Assembly: GCA_037042185.1 (NCBI GenBank) | Contig: JAXQJY010000031.1 | Location: 372,001-436,000 of the forward strand | Direction of reading: 5' to 3' | DNA from: Sordariomycetes sp. S80-01Y | Taxonomy: Eukaryota > Ascomycota > Sordariomycetes | Length of the DNA: 64,000 nt | Shown: one piece after another, positions 1 to 12,000 of the stretch | Numbering within the stretch: position 1 is the first letter of the stretch | How the letters are laid out: each line of letters opens with the position of its first letter | Program-made: the position numbers and the translations under genes | The notes under the pieces: generated by a model | Told to the model about the DNA's origin: nothing | The model's input: the letters and a program-made list of their open reading frames with translations, nothing else | Database searches by the model: none

Positions 1-108
1 TCGCACGCCGAAGCCGCGGGCATCCAACTCCCCCAGATGGGCCCCGGCGGCCTCGTGGGCGACAACCAGGCGCAACAGCAGCCACCTCAGCAAGCCCCGA
101 TCTCATAG
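1..108 (+). CDS. 3' end of an unidentified gene
   Basis: An open frame enters from the left edge in frame 1 and stops at the TAG at 106-108, giving 35 C-terminal residues. The tail is rich in Gln, Pro and Gly (for example QAQQQPPQQAP) and ends in Ile-Ser. It is a disordered, low-complexity tail that does not identify a family. No start or catalytic domain lies inside the window. That it is coding is inferred only from the open frame and codon-like composition. Confidence 0.5.
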   Translation, partial: SHAEAAGIQLPQMGPGGLVGDNQAQQQPPQQAPIS

Positions 109-1717
109 TCGCGATACGTCAGCATTAGACTGCCCTCTCCGCGATCTCACGAGTCGTGAACCTTCGAAATGGCTCCATGACGTCGTGCTCCCTCATTCCG
201 CAAACGACGATCCGATCCCTCGATCGCCAGCGCCAGTGGGAGCGCCAGCGCCGGCGCCAGCAACAGCGACAGCGAGTTAGCGAGCACAGCGACTAGCATT
301 CCATCCCCTCTCCTTCTCGAAAAGTTCCTTGATTCTCATTGCGAATGACTTTACGGCTTCCGCGACGGCGTTCATACCGGGATGGCATCGGAAAATCAAT
401 TCATAGACCGACTTCGACATTTTCTTTTTCCCTACAATTTGCGCGCGCCCCTCACTTGGAAATTGACGGTCGCACCGACTTCTGCGACTCTCACTTCGAA
501 ATATACCCCCCACCAACCCCACCAGACCGTCACCCCTCCCCTCCTGCTTAGCGGCACCGTTACTGTTCAGGTACCATCGCCGTCATCCAGGGTCTTGCTG
601 GCCCACCGAGGCGCGAAATCTTCTTTCTCTCTTGGACGGGGAGCAAAGTGGGCATTGTGGCCCGCGGTTCCGGTTCTCCGGCCAAAGGAGGGGCAGGCTG
701 GACATGATTTCTTCAGCACTCAGCATACTTTTGGCGACGCTTGTTTAGACAGCATCCTGGCTTTCGTCTGGTGCCACCTCTGCTAGGGGGTGGAGGGTGG
801 TGGGAATCTCTTACGAGAGGATCTTCAGTCACCCCGTGCTGCGAACCCCCGCCTTGCTCTCGAGGCTGGCGATTCGAGGCAACTTGAGTCATGGGTTTCT
901 GCACGACCAGACGAATCACGCCTGCGATGGATACATACACCACCTACAGCTACAGACGGGCACCCGAAGGAAGAAGGCATCCGAGGATGCATGGCCGCCG
1001 ATCACATCCTCCCAGGGGCTTTTAGCCTCCTCGCGGGCTCACAGGTTCTTCCGAGCACGGAAAGCGATCCACCGCGCGTCGCATCCGGTTCTCGCTTGTC
1101 TTCTGCCCGATGGCTGCCATTGCTTTACACGTTCGTGCTTTTCCGGCGCGTAAAAGAAGGAAGGTGGTCTTTTGCTCTTACGCTTTTCTTGTTTTCTTCT
1201 TTTGCCTCCCTCTGTTTCCGAAAATCTGTTTTGCGTTGTTCTACTGCTCGGTACATCCCTGCTACGGCAGCACTGGTCTTGCGTGTTATGGTGGATGACG
1301 TGAAACGCGCCTGCGGGCGATGGGCGACGGCCGTTTATAGACTGGATGTCATATGTAGATGAGTGAAAAGATGACCTGCTTTACCTCTTGGTGCATTGCG
1401 CAATGTGATTCGTATCGAATTGTCGCTGCGCGGCCAGGCTGGTTGTCGTAACGAACGGCATTAGTGACCATACGCAATTTCATTGAGGGAGCTCGACAAA
1501 AGAAGGATATCTATTGCAATCAGACGGCTAAGCTACCAACGCCTTGCGATGCGATGCGTGAGCGAATAAAGACTTCGTAAGACATAACCATGGGACAGGC
1601 CACCTCCTCGCTCCTCCCATTTCCCCCATCATCGACAAAACCTCCAACAGTCGACACCTCTCAACCAGGAGCCCTGCCAACGCTTCACAGATGCCCCGTC
1701 CGGTGCTGAGCAAACCT
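109..1717. other. Intergenic, 1.6 kb
   Basis: No gene found. The first few hundred bases are probably the 3' UTR of the upstream gene, and the right end is the 3' side of the kelch-BTB gene on the minus strand. Near 235-275 there is a GC-rich stretch built from GCGCCAGC-like units. Short open frames here have no family-like sequence. Confidence 0.5.
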
Positions 1718-4016
1718 CTAATTCATCTCCATCCCCTCATCCTCATCGCCCTCGCTCTGCTCCATGCCCTCGACGCTGCCAACGCTGACCTTCCTCTCGC
1801 CCCATTCCAGCTCCTCGCCGCCCACGATGCGTCCCTCCATGTCGATCTCCTGGCTCAGCTCCACGAGCGCGGAGCGCGGCAGCTTCAGGAAGCCCTGGGT
1901 CCTGACGACGCGGCCCCAGTGCGTGAAGCAGAAGGTCCCGGCGCGTTTGCGCAGCCACTCCTCCGACGCCAGGCCGGCGGCATACCAGATGGTGCAGGCA
2001 TGCTCGACGTCGAGTTCGCGGGCGAGGCGGTTGACCGTCAAGAGACGCAGGTGGGGGATGTTGTATATGTTAGACATGACAAGAAGGCCCGCTACGTCGG
2101 AGAGCTCGGTTGTGGCGCCGGATTCCATATCTGGTGTGCCGTGGATGGAATCGGTGTACAGGTAGTAGAGGAAGGCTTTGACCACGGAGTAGGGCTCTGG
2201 GATGTGCATCTTCTTGGTGTGGAACTCGGCCATCTGGGCGTTGTAAAGGCGAGCAAAGTGCGGCCAGCGAGCTTGGAGGATGAGTTTGTGGACATGGATG
2301 GGTTCGGAGGTTGGCGTATCTGGGGCGAGCCAGGTGTTTTGATCGTCGGACCGCATGAGCACTTCGTCGTCGGACTCAGACTCGGGGGCAAGAGCTGTGA
2401 TGATGAAGTCACAGCCTGAGCCGGATTCAGGGGGCTGATTGAACAGCTTCGCCAAATCGCCGCCAAGACCTTTGGAAGGTTGATCCACAGGCCGCCGCAA
2501 CGCCGATGGCTGAGACTCAGTGCGCGGCTCCGGGGCGAGATTGTTGCCGAGGAAGCCATAGCGACGGAGATCGATCTCCATGATGTCTGAGAGATACTCT
2601 TCGTAGCCATTGGGCCCCAAGTCTGTAGCGGCTGGGTCCGTGGGACAGCCTAGCAGCCACGCCTTGGTGCCATCTTCGTTGATGGTGCAGTAGTGCCAGC
2701 GGTAGCCGACCTTGAAGATCTCACGACCTTCAGCAAGCTTTTGCCAGCGCAGAGTATTTAGGTCCAGAGCCGACAGAGAACATTCGCGTGGTGTGATCGT
2801 CGCCGCCGGCGTGACAAAGTCGAGAAGAGTGCCAGAGGAGTAAGCGTGAAAATGTATGCCAGAGCCTTGAGAGGGGATGGCCGGCCCTGACATGAACTTG
2901 ATGGCTGAAATCGTGCCGGGGGCCATAGGAGCATATGACTTGAGCTGGAACGATGGCGGATTGACTTGCGCGGTTCGGGAGTTTGCTGCGTATCCTGACG
3001 TGGTGCCAGCAGCTGAAGTCGGAGTCATGGTGTAAGGCGGCCGCGGGCTCCCAGTTGCTCGGCTCCCTTGGGTCTGTCGATCAAATATCCCGACTTGGGG
3101 CTTCAGGTCAAACTCTGGACTCCCTTTCAAATCTAGCCACCACAAATCGCTGATCTTGTCCATATCTTCACTCAAGCCACCGAACACCCAGACTCGATCC
3201 CCCCAAATATAAGCTGAGTGGTCGAATCGTCCGACAAACCGCCATGCCTTGGACCAGGTGTAGGTCTTCAAATCGAGGAAGCAGATGTCGTCCAGCACGT
3301 AGTTGTTCTGGCCAGTGATTCCACCGATGATGAAGAGCTTGTCCTCGTGTAGGACTGCGGCATGCCTCGCTCGTCCTTTCGGAATGGGACCGGAAACAGC
3401 AGGCTGTGTCCAGTGCGCCGTCTTGAGGTCGAACACAATGAGGTCAGAGAGGTAGGTTCGGTGTTCGTTCTCGCCGCCGAAGACGAGCAGCTTATCGCCG
3501 TGGTAAAGGGTAGCGGTGTGGCCTGTAAGGGTCAGTGATGGCCTTGAAGCAAAGGATACTGGTCTTACCCATCCGAACACCAGGTATGTCACCGTAGTTG
3601 TCTACCAACGACCACTGATGACTTGCCAAGTCCAACCGCAGCACGTGGTTGTACACTTCGTCGGTGTATTGGTCGAAACCGCCGAAAGCGAAGATCTGGT
3701 TGTTGCCGCAGTACGTGACCGATGCATTGACGAGACATGCCGGCCTTTGCCCGAGCGTTCTTGTGACTTTTGGCCGGTAGCCATCGGCCGCAGGCTTCTT
3801 GGCTGGCGAGTTGGGCATGATGTAGGTATTGTTCGACGACGCTACGGATCCGGGGGTGGGGGCATTCGTGGGAGTGCCAGAGCCCGTCGAAGCTTGTACT
3901 AGCGGTCCAAGCGAAGCCGAAGCAGACGGCGTGAAGGAGATGCTCGGTTGTGCGGTCGGGCCTCCGAATATGGAGCCGCTGGGCGTCAAGTTGCCCGGCG
4001 TGGAGGATTCCGCCAT
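1718..4016 (-). CDS. Kelch-repeat/BTB protein, Ral2/LZTR1-like
   Basis: Two exons (4016-3569 and 3522-1718) joined across a 46 bp intron (GGTAAGA donor, TTACAG acceptor) give 750 residues. The N-terminal ~60 residues are Ser/Thr/Pro-rich and disordered. Kelch blades follow (FAFGGFD, LLVFGGEN, LFIIGGIT, VWVFGGL), then a long linker. A BTB region lies around residues 510-640 (GCDFIITAL, HVHKLILQARWPHF, AFLYYLYTDSI), then an acidic tail. Kelch plus BTB in one chain is the layout of fission yeast Ral2 and animal LZTR1, which act in Ras signalling. Assignment to that group is inference from architecture. ATG 4016 is preferred because the frame farther upstream has only a TTG. It is divergent from cdc20. 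Confidence 0.85.
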
Positions 4017-4714
4017 GTTGATTGACAGTCTTGACAACGAGTGTCGGGCTTCAGCGTAGCGGCTCGTAGTTCATGGCAGGTTGAGGCCAGGTGGTAGTCG
4101 GCTTCGGCCGATAATGCGAAGAACGGAGGAGGGAACAAGGAGATCGAGTCGCTTGACGCAGGACAAAATCGACAGGCGCCGTCGAACAATGACGGTGATG
4201 TGGGATGGCTGAGTCGTTCAGCCTCGCGACGTCTCATGCCGGTCGGGAAAGAAAACAGCCTTAACCATATTCGGACTAGCCTGTCGAATGGCAGATCATG
4301 CGGAGACGGACTTTCCTCCTCACCGCCCCACTTGGCGCTGTTGCCCGGCCAGACACCTGGTGGGGCTCAATGTAAATAAAAGGAAGGGAGCTCAGTTTCA
4401 GTGGCGGTCCTCCCTCTTCACCTTCAAAGGCTACAATAACCCATCCCTAAACCTCCTTCCACGTCTTCCAACATATGACTATAGACGAATCTCCGTTTCG
4501 CAACCAAACTCTCTCCTCTCCACCTCTCGCAACTCCCAGCATCGCCGCGAAGTCACCATCCATCAACTTTCCGGCCTCGAGAGGCCATCTATCAGCTCAA
4601 GCATAGCGCTGCAACACCAAACACTAACTATCAGGAACCTTTAGTTAGAGTCTCTTGGACTTTTGGAGATCGACGTACCATATCAAAGATCACCAGCATC
4701 GATACTCAGCAGCC
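4017..4714. promoter_or_regulatory. Divergent promoter, kelch-BTB / cdc20
   Basis: This 0.7 kb region separates two divergently transcribed genes and must hold both promoters and leaders. The right half (about 4430-4640) is CT-rich on the plus strand, typical of a filamentous-fungal leader. I see no recognisable operator. Confidence 0.5.
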
Positions 4715-6493
4715 ATGGCGACTGCGACGGTATCAACTCCCGTCAAGTCTCACAAGGGGCTCTTCAGCTCCCGCAATGCCTGCAGCCGGATGCCCTTGAC
4801 GCCTTCGCCTCGTCATCAATCGTCGACTACCACCGTTCCTGTCAATCTGGACTCTTCTCCCTTCACCCCCGAGAAGCACTCCAACGTCGATTACAAGCCA
4901 TCCAAGTCCAAGTACAGCGGGGGCTTGATGAGCCACTTGTCCCGTTCAACTTCGAAGCCCAAGGCATCCCACCGCGACTCGCCCAAGTCCAACATTGCCG
5001 CTGGCGTCTCGACCCCTCGCAAGGCTCTCGAGCTCGGTGTGTCGGACTACACTCTCACCGGCACCGGCAAGACACCTGGCAGTGCCAAGGCCAAGAAAGC
5101 TCTCCGGTCTAAGCCGAGCAAGACGACTGTCAGCTACGGAGATCGTTTCATTCCCAACCGCAGCGCGAGTGCCGGCATCGTCAACACCGGTTCCAGCAAG
5201 GTCGAGGTCCCTGGCAAGCGTCCCAAGACCAGCTCCGGCACTAGCTCTTCCGTCCTCACCTCTGCCGCTGATGAGGCTGCTGCCGCCCTCGAGAGCCTCA
5301 ACATCAACGATGAGGAGTCAGACAACTACACCCGCCCTTCACCAAACACCGTCGCGTTCCAGGACTCGCTGGCCGATGCCTGCGGCGTTAACCGCAGCAC
5401 TCGCATTCTCGAGTTTAAGCCTGCGCCTCCCGAGTCCTCCAAGCCCATCGACCTCCGTCAGCAATACAACCGTCCTTTGAAGCCGGCCACAACCAACTCA
5501 GCCCAACTCCGCCGTCGCATTGCTACTGCACCCGACAGGGTTCTGGATGCCCCGGGACTCATTGATGACTACTACCTCAACCTGCTCGACTGGAGCTCCG
5601 GCAACCAGGTTGCCATCGGTCTTGAACGCAACGTTTACGTGTGGTCTGCCGATGAGGGTAGCGTTGAGTGCTTACTCGAATCCTCCCCAGATACCTACAT
5701 TAGCAGTGTCAAGTGGTCTGGCGACGGCGCTTACGTTGGTGTTGGCCTCGGCACAGGCGAGGTCCAGATCTGGGATGTCGCCGAGGGACAGAAGATCCGC
5801 AGCATGTTCGGTCACGACACCAGGGTGGGCGTCATGGGTTGGAGCAGCCATACTCTCTCGACTGGTGCCCGTTCCGGCCTTGTCTTCAACCATGATGTCC
5901 GCATCGCCAACCACAAGACCGCCGAGCTTGTTTCTCACACTTCCGAGGTGTGCGGTCTTGAGTGGCGCTCCGATGGTGCCCAGCTTGCCACTGGCGGCAA
6001 CGACAACCTCGTCTCCATCTGGGACGCTCGTTCCCTTTCGGTGCCCAAGTTCACCAAGACCAACCACAAGGCCGCCGTCAAGGCACTCGCCTGGTGCCCT
6101 TGGAATACCAACCTGCTGGCCACCGGAGGAGGCTCATACGACCGTCACATCCACTTCTGGAACTCGACCTCTGGCGCCCGCGTCAACTCAATCGACACTG
6201 GCTCGCAAGTCACTTCTCTCCGCTGGAACCCCCACGATCGCGAGATCGTCTCGTCGAGCGGCTTCCCCGACAACTCGCTCAGCATCTGGAGCTACCCTGC
6301 TCTGGCGCGCCACGTGGAAATTCCCGCTCACGAGAGCCGAGTCCTCCACAGCTGCCTCAGCCCCGACGGCCAGATGCTGGCTACGGCTGCCGCCGACGAG
6401 TCTCTGAAGTTCTGGAAGGTCTTTGAGAAGAAGGCCGGTGGCGTCACTGGGTCGCGCAAGGCCGAGATGGCTCGCACCACCACGATTCGATAA
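4715..6493 (+). CDS. cdc20: APC/C activator Cdc20 (Fizzy/Slp1), WD40
   Basis: An intronless 592-residue protein. Cdc20 binds the anaphase-promoting complex, recruits substrates with destruction boxes and is the target of the spindle checkpoint. The disordered N-terminus carries a perfect C-box, DRFIPNR, at residues 143-149. The block RVLDAPGLIDDYYLNLLDWS precedes seven WD40 blades (VQIWDV, VSIWDA, IHFWNS, LSIWSY, LKFWKV). The chain ends in the Ile-Arg tail used to dock on the APC/C TPR subunits. The sequence DAPGLIDDYYLNLLDW separates Cdc20 from Cdh1/Ste9, which typically has DAPEL. A possible RxxL D-box (RKAL) lies near residue 102, and I saw no KEN box. ATG 4715 is chosen because residues farther upstream read like leader. 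Confidence 0.95.
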   Translation: MATATVSTPVKSHKGLFSSRNACSRMPLTPSPRHQSSTTTVPVNLDSSPFTPEKHSNVDYKPSKSKYSGGLMSHLSRSTSKPKASHRDSPKSNIAAGVSTPRKALELGVSDYTLTGTGKTPGSAKAKKALRSKPSKTTVSYGDRFIPNRSASAGIVNTGSSKVEVPGKRPKTSSGTSSSVLTSAADEAAAALESLNINDEESDNYTRPSPNTVAFQDSLADACGVNRSTRILEFKPAPPESSKPIDLRQQYNRPLKPATTNSAQLRRRIATAPDRVLDAPGLIDDYYLNLLDWSSGNQVAIGLERNVYVWSADEGSVECLLESSPDTYISSVKWSGDGAYVGVGLGTGEVQIWDVAEGQKIRSMFGHDTRVGVMGWSSHTLSTGARSGLVFNHDVRIANHKTAELVSHTSEVCGLEWRSDGAQLATGGNDNLVSIWDARSLSVPKFTKTNHKAAVKALAWCPWNTNLLATGGGSYDRHIHFWNSTSGARVNSIDTGSQVTSLRWNPHDREIVSSSGFPDNSLSIWSYPALARHVEIPAHESRVLHSCLSPDGQMLATAAADESLKFWKVFEKKAGGVTGSRKAEMARTTTIR

Positions 6494-7376
6494 GCGTTGC
6501 CCAGCGACGGCCACCGGTAAGTATGATCTCTCTTGGGTCTATCGTTCTTGGGAGCGTGATTTCTAGCGCGGCGTTGGGGTATCCTCCACGTGGTATGAAA
6601 GTGCTTCTCCACAATGAGCGACGAGTGATGGTCTCAGAATGTCAAGGACACGGCGGTCTGGGCAGTGGAATTTGTCTGTTTTTTAGGTAGATACTTATAG
6701 GTGTTCGTAATGGGAGTGCTCCGGCACATTGGGGGAACGTTCTGCGTCTATGGCTTTTCGTGTAACAAGCGCCCAACAAGCGATTCAATGAATGGTGTGT
6801 TTCTGAAGCAACTCGTGATGCGAGATTCAGTGATTCTTACAAAAAGGATTGGAGGTGTCGCCGTGAAGTGTGCCGAGGCGGTCGCGCTGCAGTGGCACTG
6901 ACTGGCAGTGGCATTCAACCACTGCAGGCCCCACTGGCACTGAATCACGATTACTCAGCCGCTGGTCGGTGGCTTCACCTGAATCCACTGCCGAGTCGGC
7001 ACTCTCCCCATTGCATCACACTTCAACGTAACGATCAAACAGCTGAAATACGACTTGCGCTGGCATTATTCTAGATTCTACGAGATCTTGATCAGCCGAA
7101 CGAGTCGACCGCTGCTCCTGTTGCGCTGTCGCCCGCGCGGACCCTTAGCCTGAGCGGCCTACTTTGCCGCCCAGTGCCCGCCATTCCTCCGCATTCGCTT
7201 CTCGCCAGCCACCAACCCTCTCCCCTTCGCATCACTTGAGCGCTTCGCTTTGGAGTTCTGTGCGCAGAATCGCGAATTCCTCTACCAGATCACCGTCGCA
7301 AAGGCGTCGTTTGTCTCTCGTTCACGCGCCTTCCTCTCCCGAAGCACCGGCTCCTCGACAAGCATCATCAGCTACC
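6494..7376. other. Intergenic with CACTGGCA/TGCCAGTG units
   Basis: No gene found. It holds the cdc20 3' UTR and the leader of the TFIIA gene (CT-rich from about 7160). Bases 6891-6942 contain a cluster of GTGGCACTG, ACTGGCAGTGGC and CCACTGGCACTG units in direct and inverted orientation, which recur elsewhere in non-coding DNA of this window. Confidence 0.5.
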
Positions 7377-9052
7377 ATGTCGAACCAAGCCGTCGGTCCG
7401 CTGTACCAGACCATCATCGAGGAGGTCATCGCCGCTTCGCGAGTTGACTTCGAAGAGAATGGCATCGAGGAAAACGTCCTAGAAGAGCTCCGACAGGTAA
7501 GCAGAACCGGTCCTTTTCTTTCCCGGTGTGGCCATGGCGCGAGGCGCTGCGGCGCTGCGACGTTCAGGGGCGGCAGAAACAAAGACCACGTGGTTGCCCT
7601 CTTGAAAATCAACAAGCCGACGAGTCGTCTCGGTTCTTGATGCCCTTTGATGCTGCCATGTTCGATGGGAAATTGGCAGTCATCGTGGCTCTGAGCGATG
7701 GCGACGGTCACGAAGGTGGCGGGTCAGAGCGCGAGAGAGGGGCGGCCCAGCGCTATATGGCTCTTTTTATGCCCAAATCCCTGCTGTCAGTTGACTCACA
7801 GCGCCCCCGCCCCTCATTGGATCCAGCTCCACATGGCCGCGTCGAGTTGCACGTGCACGTGCGCTACACTTACACTGCCTCCATGTCCTCATCATTAAAT
7901 GTCTGTCTGTCCGTATCTGAGCTGACGTCTTTCCAGGGCTGGCAGCAGAAGCTGTCGCAATTAGATGTTGCTCGTTTTCCCTGGGACCCTAAACCAGATC
8001 CCCCTGCACCCGCTCAGCCCGCCCAGCCTCCACCACAACCGGCTGCTGCTCAACCTATTCAGCAGCCCGCAGCGCAAACTCACACGCAAACCTTCTCACC
8101 TCAACCTCCTCAGCAGCAAACTCCCCAGCCCCACAACAATGGCATCAAACCTGATCCTGATTCTGTCAAGTCAGAGCCAATGCAAAATGTCCCTGTCAAG
8201 CAAGAAACGCCCGGCCACATCGCCATGCCGCCCCCGATGAGCTTCGGCGGCATGGACGGTGGGCAGAACAACGTTGCCTCCAACCGTGCAGCCCACCTTC
8301 TTCAGCAGCGCTATGGCGATCGTGCTGTTGGCTCTGTAAACGCCATTCAGCATAGCCATCAGACGCAGGGTCAGCCGCAGCAGGGTCAGGCCCAAGATCC
8401 GCAGGCAGCTTATCGCCAGCACATGGCTCAGCAAGCAGCGGCCGCCCAGCAGCAGCAGCAGCAGCAACAGCATGGCTCTAATGGTCAGGGAAACCTCCAC
8501 AATGCGCAGACGGACGGTGCCTTCGATGCAGAGTCTGATGAAGACGACGATGATTTCGAAGCGGTCCTGCTGAAGAAGACGAATGGAAACATTCAAGAGC
8601 TCGGCCGTGTTGAGATCGATCGACTGATTCATGATCGAATTGCATCGCAAGCAAAGGCCATGGAAGGGGGTGGCCTCATGGTCCCTCTGAAAGAAGCAAC
8701 CCGCCACAAGACGGCGCGCAACGCTGACCGCAAAGGCAAGGGTCCTGCGCAACATGACGGTGGGGATGACGGCGAGGAGTATGACGAGGACGCGATCAAC
8801 TCTGATCTTGACGATCCCGAAGACGGCGGTTCGGACGATGAGGTAGACGACGAGGGCCTCGGACACATCATGCTGTGCATGTACGACAAGGTGCAGCGTG
8901 TCAAGAACAAGTGGTAAGTCTCTATGGAATGAGTAGACGCCGACAATTCTTACTAATGATTGAATAGGAAGTGCACCCTCAAGGACGGTGTTTTGACCGT
9001 CAACGGGAAGGAGTACATCTTCCACAAGGCCACCGGCGAATACGAGTGGTAA
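7377..9052 (+). CDS. TOA1: TFIIA large (alpha/beta) subunit, Toa1
   Basis: Three exons (7377-7496, 7937-8913, 8968-9052) give 393 residues. TFIIA stabilises TBP on the promoter in the RNA polymerase II pre-initiation complex. The conserved N-terminal helices are visible (VGPLYQTIIEEVI, VLEELRQ joined to GWQQKLSQL), followed by the family's long Pro/Gln-rich spacer with a run of eight Gln (8447-8470) and acidic patches. The diagnostic C-terminal beta-barrel follows (IMLCMYDKVQRVKNKWKC, GKEYIFHKATGEYEW). Intron 1 is long for a fungus (440 bp); intron 2 is 54 bp with a TTACTAAT branch site. The split of the two conserved regions by a variable spacer is normal for this family. Confidence 0.96.
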
Positions 9053-12000
9053 GGAACAGCATCAGTATCGCACAGTCCGAGGCAAACACACAGAATTGCT
9101 CGCAGAGATTGCTCTTGTCGCAGGGAAGAGCGGCCTACATGACAGGCCAGCATGCTACAGCTGATACCACAGAACAGGCGAGGCAATACCAGGATAGGGA
9201 GGTCAGAGATCTTCAGGGCTGACGCAGGAGGTCAAGGCGCAAAGTGTCAACCTTAAGAGACTTCAAAATTGAATAAATGGCCTACAACGGACCGGTCATA
9301 TGGTATTGCTTCTGAACACGTGCTGGAAGTGCGTTTGCTGTGAATGATGCGCTGTGCTGCACATGTCCATCGCATTCCCTTGCGTGATACTCCCACATTC
9401 GACGGAAACGCCTCATGTCGCACTCTCGAGAGCCGGGCACGTGTTTTTGGGTGAGGAGTATCATAAGTTCCGAGCCCATCTGCTGGTTCGCCCATGGGCT
9501 CGATTCATCTACTCAAGCGGCTGCGTCGCCCGATGGCACAAACGCTGGCTTAGCATGTAGTCCTCAAAGCATGAATTTAAGTATTTCCAATTACGCTCAC
9601 TCACTCCGATATGTTGCTATCTCGCACATCAGAAGAATCGCTCTCGCGCCCACTGGCCAAGCTTCCCAGCCCGCACCGTCGAGCGAGCGAGTTGTTCAGT
9701 AGCAGATGGTTCGATCCCAGTAGGCTGTCGAGAGCTCACGCATCAAAAGTCCGATAGAGCCATTAGCCTTGTGCCAACGAATGATGCAGCCCCCGCGGTG
9801 ACAGAAGTGGAAAAAGGGCGACTGGCATCCCGGGAGCCTTCAGATCTGCGATGATTCGCCCCCCGATTCTCCACGCACCTAAACCTTCAGATAGTCTGGA
9901 ACCAGATCTTTTGGGATACGAGACATTGTTCCAGAGCCGTATTGTTGACAAAGCGTGGTCCCTATTGTTGGTCTCGAGTGAGACACGAACTAGAGATTGC
10001 GTGTGGTGGCTCGAACGCGATTGCTGAGCAGCCGACCTCTTTCGCGAGTGATGAAGTGAGCTAGCGTGTGGTGTGGCTGAATTCAATGTTTCTCTTCAAT
10101 ATGGAACGTCATATTGATTCATTTAAATCAATCATGTGCGAAGTTTCCAGAGCTTAATGAAGTTTCCCGTTAAGTATTAGTGAAGTGTTTCAATTTGAGT
10201 GCAGCCTTAAACCACACGGCTTCTGTGCCGATGACGACCAGACCCTCGAAATTGGTTCACCCACTAAGAAAGAGCTCTTGACGAGGTTTAATCACGTCCA
10301 AGACCCTCAGCGAGCCACGTTTCAGCTAAAATGATCGATGCATCACACAAGGACGGCATCAGTCCCAGAGCTGAGCTATCCGGCCGCAGGGTAGCTTGTC
10401 GCCCGAGCCCGCTTGGAAGCCAACAGGCCTGTCGGTCGAAACACCTACTTTGGTAGCATCGTCGGGTCACCACCTAACACGTCACCGTCACATTGCGCCC
10501 TTCCTGCAGCCACTCGAAAAATTCCCCGTACGATAGCTAGGCTGAAATGCGTGTCTCCAAGATGTGCTAACGCGTTATCTGCCGCGGTTCTGCTCGACTG
10601 GGAACGTCGAGAGTGGAGCCACCGCGCTCTGTTGGCAGCTGGACCGTCGCGCATTGCTGTCGAACCTGCGAAAAGGGAAAACAGGCGTAAAGACGGCAAA
10701 TCGAATCGGGCTGACGCCGCTGGCAAATACGTTTTAGGCCGTGACATGTCGGAAATCGATGCGACAGACCTCCCTTCACCCAGCCAAGCCAGCATCCCGA
10801 CACGATGATGTAGATTTCATATCCACCGGCGCTGCAAAAGAGCTTGGAGGATTCATAAACAGGCCCAGCCAAACCGCCTCAAATACGCGCTCAATTTCCT
10901 ACCCTGGCGCTGCGCATTCATCCCGCTTGTTTGATCTCTGGTCCAATTTCCTAGCCTGGTGTCATTTCGGGAGGCAACTGAGACCCCCGTAGAATCGGCG
11001 TAGCTCGACCCGGCAGTCTGGTTCGCCCCCAGGCTAGACAGGGGTACACAAAGTCCGTGTGATCCAGCGGTCAATGCGCAGCGCACCGAGGCACGTATCT
11101 TGCCCTCACTGGTCGTCCTGGCCGCCGACGGTCGCATGAAGGGGCTTGATCCCGTTGATGGTCGATGGTTGATTGTGTGTGACTGGTGACGAGGGTCGGG
11201 TCTGTCACCGCCCGTCGTGGGATTGCTCTCAAGGCCAACAGCGTCGCGACCTCGCTGTCGATCGAAATTGCCAGCGCAACAACGACAGGGGAGACGACCA
11301 ACAGCTTCAAAACCGCGTGAGAAGGGCCCAATTGTCCACTGGGCTATCTCCTGTCTGCATCCCGGCCGGCAGCAGTCATCGGCAAGGGGCGAATAAACGT
11401 GGCCCTTGAAGAAAAGCAAAGACTCCTTGTGTGACCTGCTTGAGTTATCTTCCGCGACCGCGTGCGCCTCGATCAGCCTGCCCGGTCCAACTAGGGGCAG
11501 AACCTCGTGCTTCGAGCCTCATCAAGCTCGCTTCCGACGAGGGTCCTGTGAAAATGATCTCGTGTGACATCGCGTAAGCGTGATTCACAGTGACTGTCCA
11601 AACAAGGCAGACCATCTCGTCGAGGCGGTCAGCAGGGTGGTCACACAGCGTTGATGCCAGTGCTTCTGGACCTCAAACGACCGTACTAGCATGGCAACGG
11701 CGTGAGGCGGGCTTCCAGGATCCTGATCCGAGCATCCCAAAAGAGACAGCTGTTGGTTGTGAAGTGCGCTGAAACCGTCGTATAGGTGAGCACTTCGCTA
11801 GCGAGTCTGGTAAGAACTACGGCGGCTCAAGCCAGCTCAATAAGCATTCCAACTAGCTCGGATTTCCACTCCGCATCGTTGGCGGCTGCGGCTCGCATCA
11901 CGGTGGCCGCATTTGAGGACGCGACTGAAACCCGCAGATGGCGCCGCGTCGCCTGATGCAGAAGTGGCTTCGTCGACAAGTGTAGTCTCGCAGCTGCGTG

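Noticed and set aside
1691-2419. 242-codon plus-strand frame at the end of the kelch-BTB gene
   Set aside because: Antisense to the BTB-containing exon, which is clearly real on the minus strand.
7526-7936. Upstream extension of the TFIIA second exon to an ATG at 7526
   Set aside because: This ATG lies inside intron 1; the conserved N-terminal TFIIA helices are encoded by the exon at 7377-7496 and join GWQQKL in phase.
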